Shown here: positions 8,381 through 16,018 of the stretch, in pieces
How positions within the stretch are numbered: the stretch's first letter is position 1
How the letters are laid out: each line of letters opens with the position of its first letter
Source: JBDXHU01 sp039989475
GTDB taxonomy: Bacteria > Pseudomonadota > Gammaproteobacteria > Pseudomonadales > Halieaceae
NCBI GenBank assembly: GCA_039989475.1
Contig: JBDXHU010000009.1
Span: 496,001 to 560,000 of the forward strand
Reading direction: 5' to 3'
Length of the DNA stretch: 64,000 bases
Position numbers and translations under genes: made by a program
Notes under the pieces: generated by a model
Databases searched by the model: none
Told to the model about the DNA's origin: nothing
What the model saw: only the letters and a program-made list of their open reading frames with translations

Positions 8381-9379
8381 ATGTTAATCGTCGAATCCTA
8401 TCCCCTGGCTGTCGCCATGTGCGTCGTGACCATGCTCTGCTGGGGCTCCTGGGCTAACACCCAGAAACTGGCCAGCAGTGAGTGGCAATTCCAGTTGTTT
8501 TACTGGGACTACTCGCTGGGTGTGCTGCTGCTGACCCTGGCGCTGGCCTTTACGATTGGCAGCATGGGCGAGCAGGGCCGCAGCTTTATGGCCGACATTA
8601 CCCAAGCCAGCCCCGAGGCGCTGACCTCGGCACTAATTGGCGGCGCCCTGTTTAACTTTGCCAACATCCTGCTGGTGGTTGCGATCGATATTGCCGGCAT
8701 GGCCGTGGCCTTCCCGGTTGCCATCGGCATGGCACTGGTTATCGGCGTGGTCAGCAACTACATGGCGACCCCGGTGGGTGATGCGGCGCTACTGTTTACC
8801 GGCGTGGGCCTGGTAACCCTGGCGATCGTGCTGGACGCCGTGATCTACAAGCGCCTGCCCGATGATGGCAATAAGTCCATGGGCAAGGGCCTCACCATCT
8901 CCATTATATGCGGCTTCGCCATGGGCTTTTTCTATCGCTTTGTCGCCGCCTCCATGTCCTTTGACTTTGCCGCCCCCGAGGCAGGCCTGATGACCCCTTA
9001 CAGCGCGGGCGTGGTATTCAGTGTGGGCCTGTTAGTGTCCAATATCGTCTTCCTGGTACCGCTGATGTACAAGCCGATCTCCGGCGAGGTGGCGCCTGCC
9101 GGTGAATACTTCAGCAAGGGCACCCCCAGACTACACCTGGTGGGCATTTTTGGTGGCGTGATCTGGGCGCTTGGTTTCAGCCTCAACATCATTGCCGCGG
9201 GCTCGGCTGGCTATGCCATCTCCTACGGCCTGGGCCAGGGTGCCACCATGGTCGCCGCGTTCTGGGGCGTATTCATCTGGAAAGAGTTCAAGGATGCGCC
9301 TGAGGGCACCAACAGCCTGATCGGCGCCATGTTCATCCTGTTTTTTATCGGCCTCGGGCTGATTATTTACTCACGCTAG
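8381..9379 (+). CDS. DMT-clan transporter, GRP sugar/ureide permease-like (ribose or nucleoside-derived substrate)
   Basis: 332 residues, about ten hydrophobic helices, no signal peptide. The start (MLIVESYPLAVAMCVVTMLCWGSWAN), the FQLFYWDYSLGVL segment and the internal GFAMGFFYR and GQGATMVAAFWGVFIWKEF stretches resemble the bacterial GRP (RbsU/GlcU) sugar-uptake and plant ureide-permease (UPS) families of the DMT clan. It acts in the inner membrane. It is followed by a NUP-family lipoprotein (stop to ATG about 11 bases) and ribokinase (22 bases), which makes ribose released from nucleosides a plausible substrate; an intact nucleoside or ureide is the alternative. Confidence 0.82.
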   Translation: MLIVESYPLAVAMCVVTMLCWGSWANTQKLASSEWQFQLFYWDYSLGVLLLTLALAFTIGSMGEQGRSFMADITQASPEALTSALIGGALFNFANILLVVAIDIAGMAVAFPVAIGMALVIGVVSNYMATPVGDAALLFTGVGLVTLAIVLDAVIYKRLPDDGNKSMGKGLTISIICGFAMGFFYRFVAASMSFDFAAPEAGLMTPYSAGVVFSVGLLVSNIVFLVPLMYKPISGEVAPAGEYFSKGTPRLHLVGIFGGVIWALGFSLNIIAAGSAGYAISYGLGQGATMVAAFWGVFIWKEFKDAPEGTNSLIGAMFILFFIGLGLIIYSR

Positions 9380-9390
9380 AGGTGTTCGAC

Positions 9391-10443
9391 ATGCGCAAAT
9401 TGCTAACACTGGCCCTGGCAGCGCTGTGGCTGTCGGCGTGCAGCAGCGAGCCGACCCCCATTCCCATCAAGGTCGTGGTAGTCACCATGTTCGAAACCGG
9501 GGAAGACAGCGGCGACAAGGCCGGTGAATTCCAGCGCTGGAACGAACGCCGCGCGCTGGACACCCTGTTCCCGGCGCCGCATATGCACCACGATATCAAG
9601 GTCAATCTTGACACCGGGGTCATGGGCATCGTCACCGGCATGGGCACGGCACATTCCGCCTCCACCATCATGGCGGTGGGACTGGACCCGCGTTTTGACC
9701 TGAGCCAGGCCTACTGGCTGGTCGCCGGCATTTCCGGTTTCGATCCGGAAGATGCCTCGCTGGGATCGGTGGCCTGGGCGGATTACCTGGTCGATGGTGA
9801 CCTGGCTCACGAGATCGATGCGCGTGAGATTCCAGCGGACTGGGAGCACGGCTACTTCCCGCTGTTCAGCCAGGGAATGGGTGACAAGGAACGCAAGTCT
9901 TACAACCTGGGCGAGGTGTTCCAGCTCAACCCGGCACTGGTGGACTGGGCCTTCGACATGACCAAAGACATGGCACTGCCCGACCACCCCAGCCTGGCAG
10001 CTACCCGCGAACTGTACACGGAGCACGAGGTAGCACAGCGCACACCCTTCGTCCTGCGCGGTGACCAGCTGGCCGCCATGACCTTTTGGCACGGCGAGAA
10101 GCTGAACGACTGGGCCAATGACTGGACCGACTACTGGACCGACGGCAACGGCGAGTTTGTAAGCTCCGCCATGGAAGATACCGGCACCTACCAGTCACTG
10201 GAATACCTCACCAATGCCGGCAAAGCCGACAAGGACCGCCTGCTGGTACTGCGCACCGCCAGCAACTACACCATGCCGCCACCGGGTAAAACCGCAGTCG
10301 ACAACCTGCTGGAAGAACAGCACGACAGCTACGCCGGCCTGGATGCAGCACTGGAGAATGCCTACCTGGTGGGCAGTGTCGTGGTCGACGAAATACTAAA
10401 CAACTGGCCCAAATACCGGGATACCACCCCCGGTAGTGAATAA
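9391..10443 (+). CDS. NUP-family (purine nucleoside permease / phosphorylase-like) lipoprotein
   Basis: 350 residues from ATG 9391, chosen over a GTG at 9382 because AGAGG is correctly spaced before it. The N-terminus is a lipoprotein signal with lipobox LSAC (Cys17), so the mature protein is membrane-anchored and extracytoplasmic. The body matches the NUP family: VVVVTMFETGED near the start, GIVTGMGTAHSASTIMAVGLDPRFD, YWLVAGISGFDPEDASLGSVAWADY, and FWHGEKLNDWANDW. Although named after a yeast nucleoside permease, the family belongs to the purine/uridine phosphorylase superfamily and has no membrane helices, so a nucleoside-splitting or nucleoside-binding role in the periplasm is more likely than transport. 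Middle gene of a three-gene operon ending in ribokinase. Confidence 0.88.
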   Translation: MRKLLTLALAALWLSACSSEPTPIPIKVVVVTMFETGEDSGDKAGEFQRWNERRALDTLFPAPHMHHDIKVNLDTGVMGIVTGMGTAHSASTIMAVGLDPRFDLSQAYWLVAGISGFDPEDASLGSVAWADYLVDGDLAHEIDAREIPADWEHGYFPLFSQGMGDKERKSYNLGEVFQLNPALVDWAFDMTKDMALPDHPSLAATRELYTEHEVAQRTPFVLRGDQLAAMTFWHGEKLNDWANDWTDYWTDGNGEFVSSAMEDTGTYQSLEYLTNAGKADKDRLLVLRTASNYTMPPPGKTAVDNLLEEQHDSYAGLDAALENAYLVGSVVVDEILNNWPKYRDTTPGSE

Positions 10444-10465
10444 ACGATAAGAAGAGAGACTAACG

Positions 10466-11371
10466 ATGGAAATTGCCGTTATTGGATCAAGCATGGTGGA
10501 CCTGATTGCGTACACCGACACCGTACCCAAGGCCGGTGAAACACTGGTCGCTAATGAATTCCAGATGGGCTGCGGTGGCAAGGGTGCCAACCAGGCCGTG
10601 GCCGCCTCCAAGCTGGGTTCAGCGGTAATGATGATGGCGCGGGTCGGCGATGATGCCTTCGCCGACAACACCATCGCCAACTTCAAGACCTACGGGGTCA
10701 ACACCGAGCACGTGGAAAAAGTGAACGGCGTCTCCAGTGGAGTCGCTCCTATCTGGGTCGATGCGGACTCGCAAAATCGCATACTGATCATCCCGGGTGC
10801 CAATATGCACCTGTTGCCCGCCGACATCGATGCCGCCGCGGACCGGCTCAAGGCCTGCAGCATGATTATCCTGCAGCTGGAGATACCGCTGGAGACGGTT
10901 TATCACGCCATTGATTTCGGCAACAGCAATGGCATTCCGGTGATACTCAACCCGGCACCGGCGACCACTGAACTGGACCTGGATTACGCCTGCAAGTGTG
11001 ACTTTTTCGTGCCCAATGAAACGGAGCTGGAAATTCTCACCGGCATGCCGGTATCGACCGAGGATGAGATTCACGCCGCCGCCGACACGCTGCTGGCCCG
11101 GGGATTGAAAAACCTGATTGTCACCCTGGGTGAGAAAGGCGCGCTGTGGCTGCGCGGCTCTGAAACCAGCCGGGTAGAAGCGCCCACGGTCAGCGCGGTA
11201 GATACCACCGGCGCCGGCGATGCCTTCATCGGCTGCTTCGCCCACAGCTACAGCCAGGATGGCGACGTGGAAAAAGCCATGCAATCAGCGGTACGTTACG
11301 CCTCACACAGCGTCACCGGTAAGGGTACCCAGACCTCCTATGCCACCGGCGAGGAATTCGCGGCGCTATAA
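10466..11371 (+). CDS. rbsK: Ribokinase
   Basis: 301 residues, the usual ribokinase length. PfkB-family hallmarks: IGSSMVDLIAYTD at the N-terminus, the substrate-side GCGGKGANQAVAASKLG, FFVPNETELEILTG, and the C-terminal DTTGAGDAFIGCF with the catalytic Asp and anion hole. It phosphorylates ribose to ribose-5-phosphate in the cytoplasm. GAGAG precedes the ATG. It starts 22 bases after the NUP lipoprotein gene and is the last gene of that operon, so it would consume ribose set free from nucleosides. Adenosine kinase or another PfkB specificity is possible but less likely given the KGANQAV loop. Confidence 0.92.
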   Translation: MEIAVIGSSMVDLIAYTDTVPKAGETLVANEFQMGCGGKGANQAVAASKLGSAVMMMARVGDDAFADNTIANFKTYGVNTEHVEKVNGVSSGVAPIWVDADSQNRILIIPGANMHLLPADIDAAADRLKACSMIILQLEIPLETVYHAIDFGNSNGIPVILNPAPATTELDLDYACKCDFFVPNETELEILTGMPVSTEDEIHAAADTLLARGLKNLIVTLGEKGALWLRGSETSRVEAPTVSAVDTTGAGDAFIGCFAHSYSQDGDVEKAMQSAVRYASHSVTGKGTQTSYATGEEFAAL

Positions 11372-11439
11372 ACACCGCTTATTGATAGGGGCTGCAACGC
11401 GCTCGTCGATGATCGAGGCTTGAAGGCGGCGCGTACTAT

Positions 11440-12075
11440 CTATTCGGCCGCCATGTCCTCGGCTTTTTCCAGGGTGAGCGCCACTGCCTCGGAATAAACA
11501 ATGATCACCGTCTCGCCGAGCATACGGCCTTTGAATTTTTCCGGCGCCACATCACCGATCAAGTGATACTTGCCGCGCGGGTCTTCAATCATCACCGTGC
11601 CTGCCACCCGGTTCATACCCTCAATGGTACAAACCGCCTTGATAACCCGCATGCCGGCGACTCCGGGGCGTTCTTCCATACCGGCAATCATGGCAGCATC
11701 CAGTTCCTGCCAGGGTTCGGCCTTCTCTTCCTCGGTCGGCGCTCGCACCTCGCCCGCCAGAGAAGTGAGGTAAGTGGCAACAATCGCATCACCGACTTCA
11801 AATTCCTTGAAACGCGCGACACCCTCACCGGCGGTCATGGTGACAAAGTTGCCGTGGGGCAACTGCATGGTGAATTCCCGGGTTTCGTAGTCGATATCGG
11901 TTATCACAGCCGCCACCGAAACGGCGGCCTCGCGAACATCGACTTTCTGCTCGTGGTGGTCAGCGGCAACAGGGCGCGACAGAAACGCCAGTGCGAGCGC
12001 TAACATCAGCAGTGCGGGCAGCCATTGTGACAACTTCAGCGCGCGTGTTTTGGCAGTGACAGGCTTGGGGCTCAT
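11440..12075 (-). CDS. Exported protein of unknown function with an internal repeat
   Basis: 211 residues. It has a long N-terminal signal (hydrophobic WLPALLMLALALAFL, cleaved near VAA/DHH). I do not recognise a named family. Two similar halves can be seen: each has an initial beta segment (VAAVITDIDYETREFTM and VKAVCTIEGMNRVAGTVMI), a glycine turn, then a strand motif (FEVGDAIVATYLTSLAGEV and RMLGETVIIVYSEAVALTL), suggesting a duplicated small beta domain. A GGAGAAAG site precedes ATG 12075. It is convergent with ribokinase (68 bases apart, no clear terminator) and downstream of the isomerase/SDR pair on the same strand, but 57 bases separate them. Confidence 0.75.
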   Translation of the reverse strand: MSPKPVTAKTRALKLSQWLPALLMLALALAFLSRPVAADHHEQKVDVREAAVSVAAVITDIDYETREFTMQLPHGNFVTMTAGEGVARFKEFEVGDAIVATYLTSLAGEVRAPTEEEKAEPWQELDAAMIAGMEERPGVAGMRVIKAVCTIEGMNRVAGTVMIEDPRGKYHLIGDVAPEKFKGRMLGETVIIVYSEAVALTLEKAEDMAAE

Positions 12076-12132
12076 CGATCTTTCTCCAGTTAATTTAGTG
12101 TTGCAGATTATGGCCCGGAATTTGCCGCTGCG

Positions 12133-12720
12133 CTAGCACAGCGCCTGCTCGACAAAATCGAGACGATCCTGGCCGAAGTACATCTCGCCCTCCAGGAACA
12201 TGGTCGGCGCGCCAAACACGCCACGGGCCACGGCTGCATCGGTAGCGGCAATCAGCTCCGCCTTTAGCTCGGGCTCCTGGGACAGTTGCAATAGCTCAGA
12301 CACAGGCAGCCCTGCCGCCGTCAGCACTTCGCTCACCACCTCCGGCTCCCCCATGTTCTTGCCATCGACCCACACCGCCTCAAAGACCGCTGCCAGGTAG
12401 GCCGGCAGACAAGCCAGGCGCTCGGCCGCGATGGCGCCGCGCATCAGGTTCAGCGTATTAATAGGGAAATGCGGATTGAAATTCAGGGGCACCTGGTAGC
12501 GCGCGGCGAAGCGCGGCAGGTCCTGCTGCAGCATGTAGGCTCCCTTGGCGGGAATGGTCACCGGGCTGACATTGTCGGTCGCCTTGAATACGCCACCGAG
12601 CAACATGGGCCGGTACTCGACGCGCAGTTCATAGGAATCACTGAGCTGTTGCAGTCGCTTATAGGCCAGGTAGGCGGTGGGACTGCCAAAATCGAAATAG
12701 AACTCCAGGGTTTTACTCAT
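12133..12720 (-). CDS. DsbA-fold 2-hydroxychromene-2-carboxylate isomerase family protein
   Basis: 195 residues. The start MSKTLEFYFDFGSPTAYLAYKRL is diagnostic of the HCCA isomerase/kappa-GST branch of DsbA-like thioredoxin folds: Ser in DFGSPTAY replaces the CxxC and acts with glutathione. It continues with YRPMLLGGVFKATDN, NFNPHFPINTLNLMRG, and the C-terminal RGVFGAPTMFLEGEMYFGQDRLDFVE. Characterised relatives isomerise a naphthalene-pathway intermediate; most members have unknown substrates. Its ATG shares one base with the stop of the upstream SDR (TAATG at 12718-12722), so the two are translationally coupled. Cytoplasmic. Confidence 0.88.
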   Translation of the reverse strand: MSKTLEFYFDFGSPTAYLAYKRLQQLSDSYELRVEYRPMLLGGVFKATDNVSPVTIPAKGAYMLQQDLPRFAARYQVPLNFNPHFPINTLNLMRGAIAAERLACLPAYLAAVFEAVWVDGKNMGEPEVVSEVLTAAGLPVSELLQLSQEPELKAELIAATDAAVARGVFGAPTMFLEGEMYFGQDRLDFVEQALC

Positions 12721-13457
12721 TACCAGTTCTCCTGCCAGGGGCGCACATCCATTTCAAAGGTCCAGGCGCTGCGCGGTTGATCGTAGAGGGTGACGTAGTT
12801 GCTGGCCAGGTCATCGGGATTGACGATGGCATCCTCCGCCTTGCGCTGTTCGAAGTCGGCAAACATGTCCCGGATCCAGGCCGTATCCACCGCTGCATCG
12901 ATCACCACATGGGCGACGTGAATATTCTGCGGACCCAGTTCCCGCGCCATACTCTGGGCCAGGGCGCGCAAGCCGTGCTTGGCGCTGGCGAAGGCGGCGA
13001 AACCGGCGGCGCCGCGCACACTGGCGGTGGCACCGGTAAAAATGATGGTGCCGCGACCCCGCGGCAGCATGTGCCGGGCCGCCTCGCGACCACTGAGGAA
13101 GCCGGCAAAACAGGCCATCTCCCAGATCTTGTGGAATTTGCGACTGTCGGTCTCGAGGATACCCAGGGGGACATTGGCACCCACATTGAATATCACCACT
13201 TCCAGCTCGCCGATCTCCGCCTCAATCCGGGCGTACAGGTCGACTATCGCCTCTTCCTTGCGTGCGTCACAGCTAAAGGCGTGGGCCCGGTGGCCCGCGG
13301 CCGTCAACTCCTGCACCAGCTCGTCCAGTTTGTCGCCATTGCGCCGCGCCGCGCATACGGTCAGCCCGCGCTCGGCAAACTTGCGCACAATAGCGCTGCC
13401 GATGGCGTCGCCGGCCCCAATAATCAGCGCCACTTTTTCCGTCATCGCACCCGTCAT
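12720..13457 (-). CDS. SDR-family protein lacking the catalytic tyrosine
   Basis: 245 residues. Rossmann motif LIIGAGDAIGSAIV, NVGAN (variant of NNAG), and an active-site region TGATASVRGAAGFAAFASAKHGLR. In classical SDRs the last part would read YxxxK; here it is FASAK, with Phe in place of the catalytic Tyr, so ordinary dehydrogenase chemistry is doubtful. The length and Lys are kept. The start at 13457 follows GGAGG with eight bases of spacing; a second ATG four codons later is possible. It is coupled to the downstream isomerase gene and divergent from an HxlR regulator with two palindromic sites between them, so it is probably controlled by that regulator. Confidence 0.85.
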   Translation of the reverse strand: MTGAMTEKVALIIGAGDAIGSAIVRKFAERGLTVCAARRNGDKLDELVQELTAAGHRAHAFSCDARKEEAIVDLYARIEAEIGELEVVIFNVGANVPLGILETDSRKFHKIWEMACFAGFLSGREAARHMLPRGRGTIIFTGATASVRGAAGFAAFASAKHGLRALAQSMARELGPQNIHVAHVVIDAAVDTAWIRDMFADFEQRKAEDAIVNPDDLASNYVTLYDQPRSAWTFEMDVRPWQENW

Positions 13458-13478
13458 CGCACCCGCCTCCGCTATTAA

Positions 13479-13517
13479 GTTCTATTTTGGAACTTAGACT
13501 AGGTTCCATTTTGGAAT
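13479..13517. promoter_or_regulatory. Two tandem palindromic operator-like sites between the SDR operon and hxlR
   Basis: GTTCTATTTTGGAAC (13479-13493) and GTTCCATTTTGGAAT (13503-13517) are near-identical, each an inverted repeat (TTCCA-n3-TGGAA in the second), with starts 24 bases apart. They sit between the divergent SDR and HxlR-type genes, where a winged-helix dimer would be expected to bind and control both promoters. Confidence 0.65.
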
Positions 13518-13558
13518 GTGTCAACATATACTGGCGAAAAAACAGCAGGAACATAGCC

Positions 13559-14125
13559 ATGCGCTGGGAAGATATTGATCAACAAGCCTGCTCCGTGGCC
13601 CGCACCCTGGCGGTCATAGGTGATCGCTGGACACTACTGATATTGCGGGACGCCTTTCTGGGCACCCGGCGCTTTGAAGCTTTCCAGCGCAGCCTGGGCA
13701 TTAGCCGCCACCGCCTGTCGGATCGACTCAATAAACTGGTGCAACAGGGTGTATTCAACCGTGAGGCCTACCAGCAGCGGCCGCAGCGCTTCGAATATCG
13801 CCTCAGCCGCAAGGGCCTGGCTCTCTACCCGGTGATGATGACAATCGCCCAGTGGGGCAATGAGTGGTGTGATGATGGCAACGGCGCACCGATTGAGTAC
13901 CTGCACCGCAGCTGTGGCCAGCACACCCATGCCGTGCTGAGTTGCAGTGAATGCGGCGAGCGACTACAACCGGCGGAGGTCAGTCCCCAGGTGGGCCCGG
14001 GATTAGCGGCGGCCATGGAAAGCGGGCGCCCGCTATACGGTAACAGCGAACAGGCATCAGACCCGGCCCGACAGTTGCCGCCCCTGCTGCAAAAATCATG
14101 GTTCGGCGCTGGCAGCTCCGACTGA
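13559..14125 (+). CDS. HxlR-type winged-helix transcriptional regulator
   Basis: 188 residues from ATG 13559 (the open frame extends to 13487, but that part overlaps the operator region). MarR/HxlR wHTH signatures: CSVARTLAVIGDRWTLLILRDAFLGTRRFEAFQRSLGIS, RHRLSDRLNKLVQQGVF and the wing RFEYRLSRKGLAL. An extra C-terminal extension of about 80 residues holds CSECGE and further Cys/His, typical of the longer HxlR members and possibly metal-binding. DNA-binding regulator, likely acting on itself and the divergent SDR/isomerase pair. Its 3' end overlaps the convergent membrane-protein gene by 30 bases. Confidence 0.87.
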   Translation: MRWEDIDQQACSVARTLAVIGDRWTLLILRDAFLGTRRFEAFQRSLGISRHRLSDRLNKLVQQGVFNREAYQQRPQRFEYRLSRKGLALYPVMMTIAQWGNEWCDDGNGAPIEYLHRSCGQHTHAVLSCSECGERLQPAEVSPQVGPGLAAAMESGRPLYGNSEQASDPARQLPPLLQKSWFGAGSSD

Positions 14126-14518
14126 GTTGAGCCCGCCCAGCTGCTTGTTGCGGATATGACCGCCCAGGTGCATGCCGGCGACAATGCAGGCAAAAAATAC
14201 GTAGTGATGCCAGACCGGCACCGACTCCCAGAAACTGAGCTGCACCGACACCCCAATCAACAACATCAACACCGTGGCGATGACCACGTGATGGCGCAGG
14301 TGCCAGGGCGCAATTCGCGCCGCGACATAACCACAGACGGTGATGATGAACAGCTGGAACAGTTCAGTGAAGATGAGCAAGCCAACATGGCTGGTGCCGC
14401 CCTGCTTGTTTACCAGCTCCGGAAACTGCGCATATAACACGCCAAGCAAGGGCACACAGAGCACGCCGTAAAGCACCGGCGCGGACAACACACTCAAAAC
14501 AGATCGCAGGTAATGCAT
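14096..14518 (-). CDS. Four-helix integral membrane protein of unknown function
   Basis: 140 residues from ATG 14518, chosen because AAGGAGG lies seven bases upstream; an in-frame start at 14563 lacks this. Four hydrophobic segments are visible (SVLSAPVLYGVLCVPLLGV, VGLLIFTELFQLFIITVCGY, HHVVIATVLMLLIGVSVQLS, YVFFACIVAGMHLGGHI), so it is an inner-membrane protein. I do not recognise the family. The stop lies inside the 3' end of the convergent hxlR gene. It is divergent from the phosphoesterase lipoprotein (63 bases apart). Confidence 0.78.
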   Translation of the reverse strand: MHYLRSVLSVLSAPVLYGVLCVPLLGVLYAQFPELVNKQGGTSHVGLLIFTELFQLFIITVCGYVAARIAPWHLRHHVVIATVLMLLIGVSVQLSFWESVPVWHHYVFFACIVAGMHLGGHIRNKQLGGLNSVGAASAEP

Positions 14519-14581
14519 AAACACCTCCTTCGAACAGATGATGTAAGCTCTTGGTTTTGCCAAGTATAGGCCGGAATACCC

Positions 14582-15892
14582 ATGAGTATGAAACCCTCCA
14601 TCGGCTGGCTGCTGGGCCTGGGCTGGCTACTCAGCGCCTGTGCGAGCCCGGATGTCGACGACAGGTTCGCCGCCAGTGAACGATTCAGTATCGCCGTGAT
14701 ACCCGACACCCAGAACTACATAGACTACCGCCACCAGCGCGCCGAGGGTTTCGTTCTCGATGGTCAGGCCATGTTTATGCAGCAGATGCGTGATATCAGT
14801 GGCCGTCCCGACATCGCCTTTGTCGCCTCGGTCGGCGATGTCTGGCAGCACAGCACGCTGCCAGTAGACCCGGAGCACGCCGCCCGTGGGGTTGGTGCCA
14901 TCGACAATCCCTATTTCGGTGCTGCGCTGGCGCCGGATGACAGGACTTTCCAGGTGGAAATTCCCGGCGCCATCCAGGGCTATCGCTTATTGAAGGACGC
15001 CGCCATACCTTTCGGCGTCGCACCCGGCAACCATGACTATGATGCCTTCTGGAGTGCCGCCGGCTACCCCCCCAGGCTGGGCCAGGACGGTGCCGCACTG
15101 GACCCGGCCGAACTGGACCGGGCAGCACTGGAAATGGGCGTGATCCATATTGGCGGGCTGGACAATTTCCGCTCGGTCTTTGGCGACCAGGGCGAATTCT
15201 TCAAGAATCAATCCTGGTATGTGGACAGCTACCGCGGCGGTGCCAACTCGGCCCAGATATTCGCCGCTGGCGGTTATCAGTTCCTGCACATTACCCTGGA
15301 GATGAGTGCCGACGATTCCGTGCTGCGTTGGGCCGGGGACGTTATTCGAGATCATCCGCACTACCCCACCATCATCACCACCCATGACTATCTCAACAGT
15401 AAGGGTGAGCGTCTCGCCAATCCGATACTCGACCTGGCGGCGGTGGATCCCGAGCACCACAATAATGCCGAGCAGATCTGGGGCAAGTTGATCAGCGCCT
15501 GGGACCAGGTATTTATGGTATTGAGCGGCCACCATCACGGCCAGGCCTACCGCGTCGACCGCAATCACTACGGTAATCCGGTCTACCAGCTGATGGCAGA
15601 CTACCAGGGACGCGGCCAGGCGGGATTGGACGCGGGTGCTGACCGCGTTACGGGCCTGGGCGATGGTTGGTACCGGCTCATGCAGTTTGATTTCAGTACG
15701 GCCACACCCACCCTGCAGGTACAAACCTGGTCCAGTCATTACCGCAGCAATGCAGGCAAACTGTCGACTTACGCCGACTGGTACCGGGACTACGAACAAC
15801 CGGGGATGAACGCTACTGAGTTTGTTGCTGCGGACGAATTCGAAATCTCACTAGCCGGTTTTCGCGAACGCTTTAGTCAGTACGCGAACTAG
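14582..15892 (+). CDS. Calcineurin-like metallophosphoesterase lipoprotein
   Basis: 436 residues. Lipoprotein signal with lipobox LLSAC (Cys20). Metallophosphoesterase motifs in order: IAVIPDTQNY (D of motif I), ASVGDVWQHS (GD motif), GVAPGNHDYDAF (GNHD), TIITTHDYL (H) and LSGHHHGQAYRVDR (GHxH). Members cleave phosphomonoesters or diesters with two metal ions; anchoring outside the cytoplasm suggests use of environmental phosphate esters or nucleotides, but the substrate is not known. Appears to be a single-gene unit, divergent from the small membrane protein. Confidence 0.92.
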   Translation: MSMKPSIGWLLGLGWLLSACASPDVDDRFAASERFSIAVIPDTQNYIDYRHQRAEGFVLDGQAMFMQQMRDISGRPDIAFVASVGDVWQHSTLPVDPEHAARGVGAIDNPYFGAALAPDDRTFQVEIPGAIQGYRLLKDAAIPFGVAPGNHDYDAFWSAAGYPPRLGQDGAALDPAELDRAALEMGVIHIGGLDNFRSVFGDQGEFFKNQSWYVDSYRGGANSAQIFAAGGYQFLHITLEMSADDSVLRWAGDVIRDHPHYPTIITTHDYLNSKGERLANPILDLAAVDPEHHNNAEQIWGKLISAWDQVFMVLSGHHHGQAYRVDRNHYGNPVYQLMADYQGRGQAGLDAGADRVTGLGDGWYRLMQFDFSTATPTLQVQTWSSHYRSNAGKLSTYADWYRDYEQPGMNATEFVAADEFEISLAGFRERFSQYAN

Positions 15893-16018
15893 CTGACCGG
15901 CTGCGGCAGCGCCAGCGAACTTGCATCTGCGCGCTTTTTCAGTATGATGCGCGCCATTGCACCTGCTGACGGTGCCTTGTCCTCGTCAGCACTACTCCCT
16001 TACTAATAGAGAAAGCTG

